Positions 1 through 9,620 of a stretch of 64,000 nt of DNA are shown here, one piece after another (positions within the stretch are counted from its first letter, which is position 1; each line of letters begins with the position of its first letter). The stretch comes from JBBQIY01 sp964553035 (GTDB lineage Bacteria > Verrucomicrobiota > Kiritimatiellia > RFP12 > UBA3636): NCBI GenBank assembly GCA_964553035.1, contig CAZKJH010000002.1, positions 1 through 64,000 of the forward strand. The letters run 5' to 3'. The position numbers were made by a program, and so were the translations under genes. The notes under the pieces were generated by a model. That model was not told where the DNA came from. It was given only the letters and a program-made list of their open reading frames with translations, and ran no database searches.

Positions 1-151
1 TTCCGCTTACCCTCGCAACAAACCCTGCCACACCCCCGGTCACTAACCGATTACAGCCAGGCTTAACTGTGGGTGCGCGTCATTGAGGCTGGAATCCTCC
101 GCGATCACCGATCACGGCTACAGGAAGGTCGATGAATCGTGAGTCCGCCCC

Positions 152-1066
152 TCACTCTTTCAGCGATAGATTTTCCGTCGCAAGCCAGACATCGGCCATG
201 CGAGAGCCCAATTCCAGTTTGGCAGACTTGTTGAGGTGCAATTGATCATAGAGTTGGGGGCGTAAGTCCAGCGTGTTGATGTAGAGGAAGGTAGGATCGG
301 TCTCGGACAGTCTGGATTGCTGTTCACGGACGATGTCACGACTTTCTCCGGCGGCGGCAATGCCACCCACTAATACCTTCATGCTCTGGGCATGCGGCAG
401 GTCTGTCCGCAAATTTTCGGCAAGAAGGCGCAACCGCTCACCAGACACCTCGGCTGCGGCCTCGGAATCGCTCTCCCCTTGGACATACAAGAGAGCGGAG
501 ATGTCGAAGTCTGTGCCTGTCGGCAATGCGGACAGAGCTTGACGGACTGTTTGCAAGATGTGCCGATACATCTCTCCATCCTTAAGCCAATGTTCATTTC
601 CTCCGCCCCCGCGGCTGGCCTTGACGATAAGAATATTGGTGACACCTGCCGCCATCAGCCGTCGACCGAACCCTATTTCAGGTCCCCAGAACAGCGGATT
701 CTTTCCCTCGCCCTGCTGCGCTTGAAGATTGGTTATCTTCCCACCAGAGTCGCCGTACAACACGGATAGACCGTCGCCGGCACGCGTAGACCGATTGCAC
801 CAAAAAAATGGAATGCTACCGTCGAGCGGATCCTCGCCGGGTGACACATCCTTCTCCTCTGGGTCAGCCGTGGTGCCGAGACTATTGGACTGTCCGGTCA
901 GAACGAAGACCTTGAGGTGCTTGGCGATGGTGACATCGGATCGAGGGCAGTCTTCCGGTTCGCCACCCTGAGCGACCTTTGCATTCAGACCGATCATGGC
1001 CATACAAAACATCCAGTATTTTTTAATTCGGTTGGTAATTTTCAAGCAACGACTGAAATACGGCAT
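152..1066 (-). CDS. Secreted sialate O-acetylesterase-like SGNH esterase
   Basis: A 304-residue protein of the SASA/carbohydrate esterase type, expected to remove acetyl groups from sugars outside the cytoplasm. The N-terminus has a basic stretch followed by a hydrophobic segment (about residues 17-34), read as a signal peptide. Block I is VFVLTGQSNSLG with the likely nucleophile Ser; the middle has GGGGNEHW and LLYVQGESDSE, typical of the family; the catalytic Asp/His pair lies in DQLHLNKSAK near the C-terminus. Met19 is an alternative start. It is monocistronic and divergent from aconitase. The family call is firm; the substrate is unknown. Confidence 0.8.
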   Translation of the reverse strand: MPYFSRCLKITNRIKKYWMFCMAMIGLNAKVAQGGEPEDCPRSDVTIAKHLKVFVLTGQSNSLGTTADPEEKDVSPGEDPLDGSIPFFWCNRSTRAGDGLSVLYGDSGGKITNLQAQQGEGKNPLFWGPEIGFGRRLMAAGVTNILIVKASRGGGGNEHWLKDGEMYRHILQTVRQALSALPTGTDFDISALLYVQGESDSEAAAEVSGERLRLLAENLRTDLPHAQSMKVLVGGIAAAGESRDIVREQQSRLSETDPTFLYINTLDLRPQLYDQLHLNKSAKLELGSRMADVWLATENLSLKE

Positions 1067-1287
1067 GGGTTTTTATATCCAGTGTATCACGACGTTTGTC
1101 AAGAACTCGATTCAACAGTGACGAGCATAGCTGAGTTCTAAACGGCTTGTCAAACATTTTTGATTCCCACCCACGTCTGGCAAGACTCTCGCGTGCTATT
1201 TATGGGCTTATTGACTCGCAATTAGAATCCAATAGCCTTATATTAAGGTTGTGAATTCCGTTTGTTTTGTCACTTCGGTTTTTTATT

Positions 1288-3948
1288 ATGAACAAAGACC
1301 CCTATCAGATTAAGACGACATTAAGCTCCAATGGTGAATTCCATACTTATTGGAGCCTAGAGAAACTTGAATCATCTGGCCTCCCGGTTAAGCACCTGCC
1401 CTTTTCAATCAGAATTTTACTGGAAAATGCTTTAAGAAATTTTGACGATTTCGCTATTACCCGAGATCATTTAAAAACGCTTCTGGGGTGGACTCCAACA
1501 CCCGTGGACAAGGATATTCCTTATAAGCCTGCACGTGTGTTGATGCAGGATTTTACAGGAGTGCCAGCGGTTGTCGATATTGCTTCGTTACGATCTGAGG
1601 CGAACCGAAAGGGTAAGGATGCCAGCAAAATCAATCCGTTGATTCCCGTTGACTTAATCATCGATCACTCGGTTCAAGTCGATTATTTTGGGACGAATTA
1701 TAGTTACCAAAAGAATGTCGAAAAAGAATACGAACGGAACTCCGAACGCTATACATTTTTGAAATGGGCTCAAAAAACGTTCGCTAATTTTTCGCTTGTC
1801 CCTCCAGGAATGGGAATCTGTCATCAGGTCAATCTCGAGTATCTCGCTCAGGGAGTCATCAAACGAGATGGGAATGTCTTCCCCGATACTTTGGTTGGGA
1901 CAGACTCCCATACGCCTATGGTCAATGGTATCGGCGTGATAGGCTGGGGAGTAGGCGGTATTGAGGCTGAGGCGGCGATTTTGGGTCAACCCATTTATTT
2001 CATTGTTCCAGAAGTCGTAGGATTGAAATTAACGGGCGAATTGCCTGCGGGAACGACTGCAACCGATATGGTGTTGACGATCACAGCACTCCTTCGTCAG
2101 CATGGTGTGGTAGGCAAGTTTGTAGAAGTCTATGGTCAAGGGCTAACGAGTCTTTCCGTTCCAGATCGTGCGACAATTGCCAATATGTCTCCAGAGTTTG
2201 GGTGCACCGTCACTTATTTCCCAATCGACGACCGGACGCTGGACTATATGCGCGAAACCAATCGCTCTACCGAGCAAATCCAGTTGGTGGAGGATTACTG
2301 CAAAGCCAACATGCTTTGGAGAGAAGGCGAAGATCTAATTCACTATAGTTCTGTTGTTGAGCTGGATTTAGGGACTATAGAAGCGACTGTGTCTGGCCCT
2401 AAAAAACCTCAGGATAAAATTTTGGTCAGCGCTTTTAAATCTAAATTCGCAACGGTGCTGGAAGACTTCCACCGGGATGGTTTGCAAACCGTTTCCGTCG
2501 AATTACACAATGAAAAATTTGACCTGCATGATGGATCCATTGTGATTGCAGCAATCACGTCCTGTACGAACACCTCCAATCCATCCGTCATGCTGGGAGC
2601 TGGTTTAGTGGCAAGAAAAGCCCGAGAGCTTGGACTGAATGTTAAGCCCTGGGTCAAAACCTCTTTGGCACCAGGGTCAAAAGTAGTCACGGATTACTTG
2701 GAGAAAGCAGATTTATTGAAAGACTTGGAGGCCTTAAAATTTCATACCGTAGGATACGGCTGTACTTCCTGTATAGGAAACTCGGGGCCGTTGCCACAGC
2801 ATATCGCAAAAGCAGTAGAAGACAATGATCTGGTTGTTGCCTCGGTGCTTTCGGGCAATAGAAATTTCGAAGCTCGAGTCCATCCACAGGTGAAAATGAA
2901 TTACCTGATGTCTCCCTTGTTAGTCGTGGTCTATGCGATTGCTGGAAGGGTTGATATCGATTTATACAAGGAACCGGTTGGATATGACCCCAATCTAGAG
3001 CCCGTCTTTCTTAAGGATATTTGGCCGACGCGCGAAGAGATTGAAGCGATTTCTAAAGAGGTTCTTTCTCCAGATGATTACCAAAAGAGTTACGGAACGA
3101 TCTTCGAAGGGAATGCGTTCTGGAAAGAGCTTAAATCGAGTGAAGGAGAAGTTTATCCGTGGGATGAGAGCAGCACCTATATCAATGAAGCTCCCTTCTT
3201 CAAAGGCATTTCGACTGAAGTTCCAGAAGCAAAGAACATTGTGAATGCCAGGGTTTTATTGAAACTGGGTGATTCGATTACGACCGACCATATTTCTCCA
3301 GCAGGCTCATTCGGATCTAGCTCACCTGCAGGTATTTACTTGAAGGGACGGGGTGTAGAGCAGTCAGATTTCAACTCATACGGCTCGAGAAGAGGCAATG
3401 ACGAAGTGATGGTGCGAGGGACCTTTGCAAATGTACGAATCAAGAACGAATTGAGTAATCGAGAAGGAGGCTTCACGACCTATATCCCTACAGGAGAAGC
3501 GATGAGCGTTTTTGACGCTTCTGAGAAATATAGGGTAACGCATACCCCCCTGATTGTATTGGCGGGTAAAGAATACGGATCAGGATCTTCCAGAGACTGG
3601 GCTGCTAAAGGAGCCAATTTGCTCGGGGTCAAGGCAGTGATTGCTGAAAGTTACGAACGTATTCACAGAAGTAATCTTGTCGGAATGGGTGTGCTACCCC
3701 TTCAGTATTCCGCTGGCGAAAACGCCCACAACTTAAAACTTACTGGAAAAGAGGAATACACCATTCTAGGATTAGAAGCAGGCTTAACTCCTCATCAAGA
3801 GTTTCAGATTAAAATTAAAACTGATTCTGGAGAAGCGCGAATCATCATCATACTTTCCCGACTCGATTCTGAAATAGAAATCGCGTACTTTAAGCATGGG
3901 GGAATTTTGAACTATGTGCTGAGAAATTTTTTGAAGATCGAAAATTGA
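1288..3948 (+). CDS. acnA: Aconitate hydratase A
   Basis: Interconverts citrate and isocitrate in the TCA cycle with a 4Fe-4S cluster. The three cluster ligands are visible as Cys426 (TSCTNTSNPS), Cys492 and Cys495 (GCTSCIGNSGPL), the same spacing as in AcnA/IRP1 proteins. Other family blocks are GTDSHTPMVNGIGV, SGNRNFEARVHP, GDSITTDHISPAGS and the swivel-domain KEYGSGSSRDWAAKG. The length of 886 residues is usual. I start at ATG 1288 because the family N-terminus begins there; an in-frame TTG lies at 1267, and no clear Shine-Dalgarno precedes either. The gene is visibly richer in A+T than its neighbours, which hints at transfer. Confidence 0.96.
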   Translation: MNKDPYQIKTTLSSNGEFHTYWSLEKLESSGLPVKHLPFSIRILLENALRNFDDFAITRDHLKTLLGWTPTPVDKDIPYKPARVLMQDFTGVPAVVDIASLRSEANRKGKDASKINPLIPVDLIIDHSVQVDYFGTNYSYQKNVEKEYERNSERYTFLKWAQKTFANFSLVPPGMGICHQVNLEYLAQGVIKRDGNVFPDTLVGTDSHTPMVNGIGVIGWGVGGIEAEAAILGQPIYFIVPEVVGLKLTGELPAGTTATDMVLTITALLRQHGVVGKFVEVYGQGLTSLSVPDRATIANMSPEFGCTVTYFPIDDRTLDYMRETNRSTEQIQLVEDYCKANMLWREGEDLIHYSSVVELDLGTIEATVSGPKKPQDKILVSAFKSKFATVLEDFHRDGLQTVSVELHNEKFDLHDGSIVIAAITSCTNTSNPSVMLGAGLVARKARELGLNVKPWVKTSLAPGSKVVTDYLEKADLLKDLEALKFHTVGYGCTSCIGNSGPLPQHIAKAVEDNDLVVASVLSGNRNFEARVHPQVKMNYLMSPLLVVVYAIAGRVDIDLYKEPVGYDPNLEPVFLKDIWPTREEIEAISKEVLSPDDYQKSYGTIFEGNAFWKELKSSEGEVYPWDESSTYINEAPFFKGISTEVPEAKNIVNARVLLKLGDSITTDHISPAGSFGSSSPAGIYLKGRGVEQSDFNSYGSRRGNDEVMVRGTFANVRIKNELSNREGGFTTYIPTGEAMSVFDASEKYRVTHTPLIVLAGKEYGSGSSRDWAAKGANLLGVKAVIAESYERIHRSNLVGMGVLPLQYSAGENAHNLKLTGKEEYTILGLEAGLTPHQEFQIKIKTDSGEARIIIILSRLDSEIEIAYFKHGGILNYVLRNFLKIEN

Positions 3949-4122
3949 ATCTTACTGAACATGTAGAATCCCGACACGTAGCCCTCTGGAAATGTCAACA
4001 CGTTACCCGTTTTCGACGCGCATTAAAAAACAAATTCGTCCGAACCGCTATCCGTGAGGCAAATCCTTTACAGAAATATCATTTTAGGCTACTATTTGTT
4101 ATTCGAACTGTATGGAGGTCTA

Positions 4123-7100
4123 ATGACATTAAAAAATAGCACAGCCGCTTTATCCGACGCTAACTCAGAAATACCCCTTGTAGTTGATCAGGAAACGTTG
4201 GAAATTGAAGTGACCTCAAGGTGGGACTGGATTATAGCTGGGATTATCTCCTCCGTCATGTTTGGACTCTATTTTCTGACCGCTTCGCGGTGGGCCTTCC
4301 CGGGAGAATCGTCTGGCCTTCTTGCCATTCTTACGGGAGCCAGAGTGAACGTCATGTCGGATAATTTCTTGTGGCAGAAAATTTTGGGAACTGTCACGTC
4401 GCTCGCAGGGCCTCACCATGCCGTTGAAGCAGCCACGGTGACCTGTATGCTCTTCTCTGCCATTTCCTTAGGGCTAACCTATTTAGTCTCCACTGCCGTC
4501 TTCGAAATTCTTATCGACAAGAAGCTTATCGACCCAAAATCCAGAGCTCGGAAATTCCATGCTGATTTCGCCGCCAGGCTCGGTGGTATGGTCACCACAC
4601 TGACCCTTGCGTTCAGTGCACCATTCTGGGTGGCCGCATCGCGCGTAAACTTCTATTCCATCTATCTACTCTGGATGCTCGCAGCCGCTTACTTGATGCT
4701 AAGGTTCATGGCTGATGGCCGTTCGGGATATCTCTATGCCTTCTGTTTTTTGTACGGAATGGGCATGAGCCAGTCTTCTGTCATGATCCAATTCTCTCCT
4801 GTTTTTGTGCTCATGGCAATTATGGGAATGATACGCTTCGGCAAGTATAACTATGTGACTGGGAGCTTAGCCTTAGTCATTCTCGGCATAGGACTGATTC
4901 TCATGCTAATGCTATCCGTCAATTCCTTTGTCAATACCCCAGGATATGTACTACAGGAATATTGGGGGAAATCGCTTGTTGCGGAGACCCTGATCCGCAG
5001 TCTCTTTAGTAAAGTCTTTAACGGTCTCCCCCGAAATGGATGGCTCATCATTGTAGGGCTCGTAATCCTCCCTTGGATTGCTTTTTTAATCATAGCGGCC
5101 AGAACACTTAATGGCGAACATGGTCCTGCGATTACAGGCTTGAATCTCGCAATTCTCATTGTAACGCTTACAGTCGTCCTTGATTCCCGTGTCTCCCCTT
5201 GGGAGTTTTTCGGTTTTTCTGCGGAACAAATCGTCACCTACACGATGACGTCCATGACATTTGGCTATTGCATAACGGTAGCTTATATGCGCACGATCAA
5301 TTTGCTCTCATCGGAGGTAGAATCGAAGGTTGCCCAGATCGGTGCACGCATACTCAGAATTGCCATTCTTTCATTCGTCACCGTCATACTAATCATTGAG
5401 ATCTCATCAAGCTACGTCCATGCTGAAACGCGGAACACAACGTTTATTTCCACGTACGTAGATCGCCTGATCGACAATCTCGACGGACGCAACTGGATTG
5501 TGACGGATGGCGTATTTGATGACATGATTTTACTCCGCGGAATCGAACGCGGCCTTACGCTGAACCTCCTCGATATCGGCTCGACAGGGAATAGGGTCTA
5601 CACGAAACAGCTCAAAGAAAAGCTCACTTCTGCACGGCTGAAGAACTCGTTAGACATCGGCGTTTTTACATTTCTGCAAGAATGGATTGCCTCTGATCCG
5701 GACGTATCAAAGAAATTGGTGCTCTGTCTTTTTCCCGATCTCTGGAGTCTCGGTGATTTTCGGATTTACCCACGTGGACTCGCGTTCTTCGGTGGGAACG
5801 AGACAGAGCCTGGTTTCGATGGGCAACTTGTAACCCAGGAAAACATCAACAGCTACTTTCAACTCATGAAAGAACTCGACGCAGAACTTTCAGGCGTGTC
5901 AGATCGCTCATCGCGCTACATTCTCGCGCTAGCACAATCCGTGAGACGGCGCGTGAGCTTCATCGGGAACAACCTAGGCTACTTCATCGAAACACGCGGT
6001 CAGGCACGAGAGGCGATGGACATCTATCAGCGGGTTCACACCTTCGACTCTGGCAATGTCAGCGCCATGCTCAACTATGCCTCCTTGCTTGAACGATTTG
6101 GTACAGAAGAGCAGAAACAGGCCATCAAGAGCGAGATTGCCGAATTCAAGAAAAAGCAAACGAAGCCACTCCAGATTTGGGAACTCTCTCGGACCCAAGG
6201 CTACGTCAATTCACCAGAGGCATTCTCCTATCTCGGCTGGACGTGGGCTATGTCCGGACAAAGCACCCTCGCCATCAAGACGCTAGGCATGGCCATCGGG
6301 AACGATTATGATAAAGGTGTCTTCGGTATGATGATGACTCTGGCCGACATCCATTCCAGACGCGGCGACACCGAAGAGACCGAAAGGATATTTGAGGCGA
6401 TGCTCAAGGAAGATCCTAAAGATCTGAAGTCGCTCCTTTCACTAGCTCAAATTAAAATGTTTCAAGGAAAGACGGATGAAGCAAGTGCCTTACTTGAAAA
6501 GGCCAGGGCCACAGGCGCTCCGAAAGCCAGAATCCTACGCGAAGAAGCCTCTCTAAAACTCTCGATGGGAGATTTTGAAGGAGCGGAAACTGCGCTGAAA
6601 GAAATTTTAGCGGCGACCCCGAAGGATGCCGATGCTCGCCTCAGTCTCTACATGACATACGCGAAGGAATTCACTAAAGCCACAGAAGATGAAACGCGGA
6701 ATGATATTCGTCCGAAAATGCTTCAACAAATTGATGAACTTTTCAGAATTCCAGAGGCGCGCTACTTCCAGGGCTCCATCGCACGCGGTCACATGAGTCT
6801 TCTCGAAAACAAGCCCGAAAGCGCACGCGATGACTTTTTAATCGCCAATAAAACCATGTCCGGAATCGTCCCTATTCTCGAACTGATTCTCCGTCTCGAC
6901 TACAGTCTGAAAGATCCGGGGGCCGCAAAACAGCATGCCATGGAAATCTTGCAAATCGATGTCAATCACCCGTTTGCGAACTATATCATGGGTTCGATAG
7001 CCTTGTCGCATAGCGAATTTGAATCGGCCGAAGCCTACCTGCAACGTAGCATTGAAGTCGATCCAAACGTCCTCACCACTGGCGATCTAGCTTACGTGAA

Positions 7101-7455
7101 GTTTAAGCTCGACGACATTGAGCGCGCTTCCCAGCTCGTCACGCAAGCACTCGATCGATCCAAGGATCTCTACGAAGTCTGGGATACGTATGGACAAATC
7201 CTCCTGCAACAGGGAAAACTCGATGAGGCTGAAACCGCGTTCCGAACCGCACTAAAGCTGAATGTGCAAAACCCGATCGTGCATCTGCACCTTGCCCGTG
7301 TACTTTTCACTCAAGGACGCAAACAGGATAGCCGAAATATCCTCGAGGGAATTCAGCCCTTTGAAAGTTCGCTCTACGGTGAAGAAAAACGCTACTATAA
7401 TACATTGTGGCTGGATGTCTTTGGCATTGAAAAAAAGAAAGCGACTCAAAATTAG
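4123..7455 (+). CDS. DUF2723-like multi-pass membrane protein with C-terminal TPR array
   Basis: An 1110-residue two-part protein. The N-terminal half has about ten hydrophobic segments (roughly residues 30-420) and a block FSAPFWVAASRVNFYSIYLL that resembles the DUF2723 family, whose members look like lipid-linked sugar transferases or O-mannosyltransferases. The C-terminal half (about 600-1110) is helical with repeated TPR signatures such as YLGWTWAMSGQ and AETAFRTALKLNVQNP. The start is ATG 4123, preceded by GGAGG at a good distance; an upstream in-frame extension has no ribosome site. The thiouridylase-like gene starts one base after its stop. A role in envelope glycan assembly is inference. 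Confidence 0.7.
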   Translation: MTLKNSTAALSDANSEIPLVVDQETLEIEVTSRWDWIIAGIISSVMFGLYFLTASRWAFPGESSGLLAILTGARVNVMSDNFLWQKILGTVTSLAGPHHAVEAATVTCMLFSAISLGLTYLVSTAVFEILIDKKLIDPKSRARKFHADFAARLGGMVTTLTLAFSAPFWVAASRVNFYSIYLLWMLAAAYLMLRFMADGRSGYLYAFCFLYGMGMSQSSVMIQFSPVFVLMAIMGMIRFGKYNYVTGSLALVILGIGLILMLMLSVNSFVNTPGYVLQEYWGKSLVAETLIRSLFSKVFNGLPRNGWLIIVGLVILPWIAFLIIAARTLNGEHGPAITGLNLAILIVTLTVVLDSRVSPWEFFGFSAEQIVTYTMTSMTFGYCITVAYMRTINLLSSEVESKVAQIGARILRIAILSFVTVILIIEISSSYVHAETRNTTFISTYVDRLIDNLDGRNWIVTDGVFDDMILLRGIERGLTLNLLDIGSTGNRVYTKQLKEKLTSARLKNSLDIGVFTFLQEWIASDPDVSKKLVLCLFPDLWSLGDFRIYPRGLAFFGGNETEPGFDGQLVTQENINSYFQLMKELDAELSGVSDRSSRYILALAQSVRRRVSFIGNNLGYFIETRGQAREAMDIYQRVHTFDSGNVSAMLNYASLLERFGTEEQKQAIKSEIAEFKKKQTKPLQIWELSRTQGYVNSPEAFSYLGWTWAMSGQSTLAIKTLGMAIGNDYDKGVFGMMMTLADIHSRRGDTEETERIFEAMLKEDPKDLKSLLSLAQIKMFQGKTDEASALLEKARATGAPKARILREEASLKLSMGDFEGAETALKEILAATPKDADARLSLYMTYAKEFTKATEDETRNDIRPKMLQQIDELFRIPEARYFQGSIARGHMSLLENKPESARDDFLIANKTMSGIVPILELILRLDYSLKDPGAAKQHAMEILQIDVNHPFANYIMGSIALSHSEFESAEAYLQRSIEVDPNVLTTGDLAYVKFKLDDIERASQLVTQALDRSKDLYEVWDTYGQILLQQGKLDEAETAFRTALKLNVQNPIVHLHLARVLFTQGRKQDSRNILEGIQPFESSLYGEEKRYYNTLWLDVFGIEKKKATQN

Positions 7456-7456
7456 A

Positions 7457-8473
7457 ATGGAAAACAGCACCGATAATACGACAACACAGCCCAGACGAAA
7501 AGGAAGAGGACTCAGCCTCAACTCGGGCGGCTTGGATAGTCAACTCGCCATCTGCGTTTTGAAGGAACAAGGTGTCGAAATAGAAGCCGTGGCGTTCTCT
7601 TCTCCCTTCTTCTCCCCAGACAATTCCATCAAAGCTTCAAAAGCTATCGGCGTCAAAGTTCACGTCATCGACTTTACCAGCGATATCGTAACCCTTCTCA
7701 AATGCCCTGCACACGGTTTTGGCTCCTGCATGAACCCTTGCATCGACTGCCATGCCACCATGATACGCAGGGCAGCACTGTTGATGGATGAACTGGGATT
7801 CGACTTTGTCTGTACCGGAGAAGTACTAGGACAGCGCCCTATGTCGCAGCAGCGGAGAAGCCTCGATATCGTGAGAACAACCTCCGGCATCGGAGACCGC
7901 CTTCTCCGTCCCCTAAGTGCCTTGCTCTTGCCTGAAACGGAGCCCGAACGGCTGGGTCTTGTAGATCGTTCTAAACTTCTAGGCCTTTCTGGAAGAAACC
8001 GCAAACCCCAGATCGCACTCGCCAAAAAATATGGCTTGATAGACTATCCCACACCTTCAGGCGGATGCAAGCTTACTGAACCCAATTTCACAAGTAGACT
8101 TAAAAACCTTAAAGATCACGAAGGCATCGATGATGCACGACTGCTCAATCTTCTCTCCAATGGCCGCCACTTCCGCCTGCCCAGCGGGACTCTAGTAATC
8201 GTCGGCAGAGACAAGGCCGATAACGCCATCATCCGAAACGGTATGCGAGGAGGCGATGTCATGATGCGCTCCGTTAACGTTCCAGGACCAACAGTACTCG
8301 CGATCCAACCGAAAGCGGAAGATCTCGAGCTCATCCGAAAAATCGGCGCCGCATTCTCTGACCACAAAGAAATCGAAACCGTGACTATTAGCGAAATGCA
8401 CACGGCTTCGAAACCTGTTGAGTTTTCTATCCTCGCAACGAATCGCGATGCCTTCACGGAGATGATGATTTGA
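7457..8473 (+). CDS. ThiI/MnmA-like tRNA sulfurtransferase with CxxxCxxC motif
   Basis: A 338-residue PP-loop ATPase. The nucleotide loop is SGGLDS at residues 23-28. Cys91, Cys95 and Cys98 (CMNPCIDCH) could hold an Fe-S cluster, as in the cluster-dependent thiouridine synthases. RLLRPLSALLLPETEPE and SGGCKLTE are typical of the small ThiI-related proteins often annotated as tRNA 2- or 4-thiouridylases. The C-terminal part (about 230-338) has GTLVIVGRDKADNAII, which resembles the DUF814/NFACT-R nucleic-acid-binding fold. ATG 7457 begins one base after the upstream stop, and its stop overlaps the glycosyltransferase start, so translation is coupled. The exact modified base is unknown. Confidence 0.7.
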   Translation: MENSTDNTTTQPRRKGRGLSLNSGGLDSQLAICVLKEQGVEIEAVAFSSPFFSPDNSIKASKAIGVKVHVIDFTSDIVTLLKCPAHGFGSCMNPCIDCHATMIRRAALLMDELGFDFVCTGEVLGQRPMSQQRRSLDIVRTTSGIGDRLLRPLSALLLPETEPERLGLVDRSKLLGLSGRNRKPQIALAKKYGLIDYPTPSGGCKLTEPNFTSRLKNLKDHEGIDDARLLNLLSNGRHFRLPSGTLVIVGRDKADNAIIRNGMRGGDVMMRSVNVPGPTVLAIQPKAEDLELIRKIGAAFSDHKEIETVTISEMHTASKPVEFSILATNRDAFTEMMI

Positions 8474-9546
8474 TGAGCGAACAGACAACGAAAGCCGATC
8501 ATCATAACGATCCCCTACCCCGTGTCAGCTTTCTCATTCCCACGCTCAATGCCGAGCAGACGTTGGAATCGTGTCTTGCCGCCATTCGAACACAGAACTA
8601 TCCACGTGACCTCCTCGAAATCGTTATCGCTGATGCCTGCTCAACCGATTCTACGCTCAAGATTGCCAGAAAATTTGATGTCACCAAAGTAGTGTCGAAC
8701 CCGTTAAAAACGGGTGAAGCGGGAAAAGCTGCGGCGGCCAAGGCTGCGACGGGCGAGCTTTTTGCACTCATTGATAGCGACAATATCTTGCCCGACGCGA
8801 ATTGGCTGAAGCAGATGGTTGCACCGTTTTCAGACCCTACCGTTTTTGCTTCTGAACCTCTTGAATATACTCGACGCGACGAAGACCCCGAACTGACACG
8901 CTATTTCGCCATGCTGGGCATGAATGATCCACTTTGTCTTTTCATCGGCAACTATGATCGAACGAGCTGCATTACCGGCCGCTGGACTAACCTCAACATG
9001 GAAACCTCAGATTGCGGCGACTGGCTTAAGGTTTGCATCCGTGCCGACAAACAGATTCCGACAATCGGTGCGAATGGATTCATTATCCGCAAAACGGCCC
9101 TAAAGGGCATCAACTGGGCACCCTACTGGTTCGATGTCGATATCGTCCGCGATGTCGCCCTTGCCGCCACGTCAGGGCTTGCACACATCGCCAAGGTTAA
9201 ATGCGGCATCGTACATCTCTACTGTCGAACACTCGATGCGTTCGGGAGAAAACAAGAGCGACGCGTGCGAGACTTCCTCTACTTCTCCTCTACACGAACC
9301 CGTAAATCTATACCGGGGGAGAAGAACCGAATTTTAAAAGGAATCCTGGTATTTTCACTGAGCACAATTTTCGGTTTCCCACTCATTCTGCAACGCAAAC
9401 AGGGCATGAGAGTCCAACCCGACAGCGCCTGGAGGATGCATGGTCCCGTCTGTCGCATTACCTTACGGAAATACGCCGTTGGCGTGATCCGAAAACTCCT
9501 TGGATTTAAGCAACAACCAGCCTCTCGAGAAAACTGGAAACAGTAG
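8473..9546 (+). CDS. Family 2 glycosyltransferase
   Basis: A 357-residue GT-A fold enzyme. The N-terminal block VSFLIPTLNAEQTLESCL starts the fold, IADACSTDST is the nucleotide-sugar region, and ALIDSDNILP carries the DxD-like metal-binding motif (DSD). A hydrophobic stretch near residues 285-305 suggests membrane association. ATG 8473 overlaps the TGA of the preceding gene; a TTG one codon earlier is unlikely. It ends a three-gene run with a DUF2723/TPR protein and a PP-loop protein; the first and third members fit envelope polysaccharide work. The sugar and acceptor are unknown. Confidence 0.85.
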   Translation: MSEQTTKADHHNDPLPRVSFLIPTLNAEQTLESCLAAIRTQNYPRDLLEIVIADACSTDSTLKIARKFDVTKVVSNPLKTGEAGKAAAAKAATGELFALIDSDNILPDANWLKQMVAPFSDPTVFASEPLEYTRRDEDPELTRYFAMLGMNDPLCLFIGNYDRTSCITGRWTNLNMETSDCGDWLKVCIRADKQIPTIGANGFIIRKTALKGINWAPYWFDVDIVRDVALAATSGLAHIAKVKCGIVHLYCRTLDAFGRKQERRVRDFLYFSSTRTRKSIPGEKNRILKGILVFSLSTIFGFPLILQRKQGMRVQPDSAWRMHGPVCRITLRKYAVGVIRKLLGFKQQPASRENWKQ

Positions 9547-9558
9547 GTAAGCTCACCG

Positions 9559-9573
9559 CGCGGCTGCGCCGCG
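9559..9573. other. GC-rich hairpin between convergent genes
   Basis: A perfect 6-bp stem CGCGGC/GCCGCG with a 3-base loop lies between two convergent genes. It is followed by six A on the plus strand, so it lacks the T-run of an intrinsic terminator in either direction. A role in 3' end protection is possible but unproven. Confidence 0.4.
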
Positions 9574-9620
9574 AAAAAAGGTTGAGGTTAAATCGATTCA
9601 ATGCTGTTAAATTCTGAATT

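Noticed and set aside
392..769. Plus-strand 125-codon frame opposite the SGNH esterase
   Set aside because: It is the shadow of the esterase and has no similarity or ribosome site.
1267..1287. In-frame TTG start of aconitase at 1267
   Set aside because: ATG 1288 fits the family N-terminus; the extra seven residues have no match and no ribosome site.
9574..9579. A-run next to the hairpin at 9559 as a terminator for the MFS gene
   Set aside because: On the minus strand the T-run comes before the stem, the wrong order.
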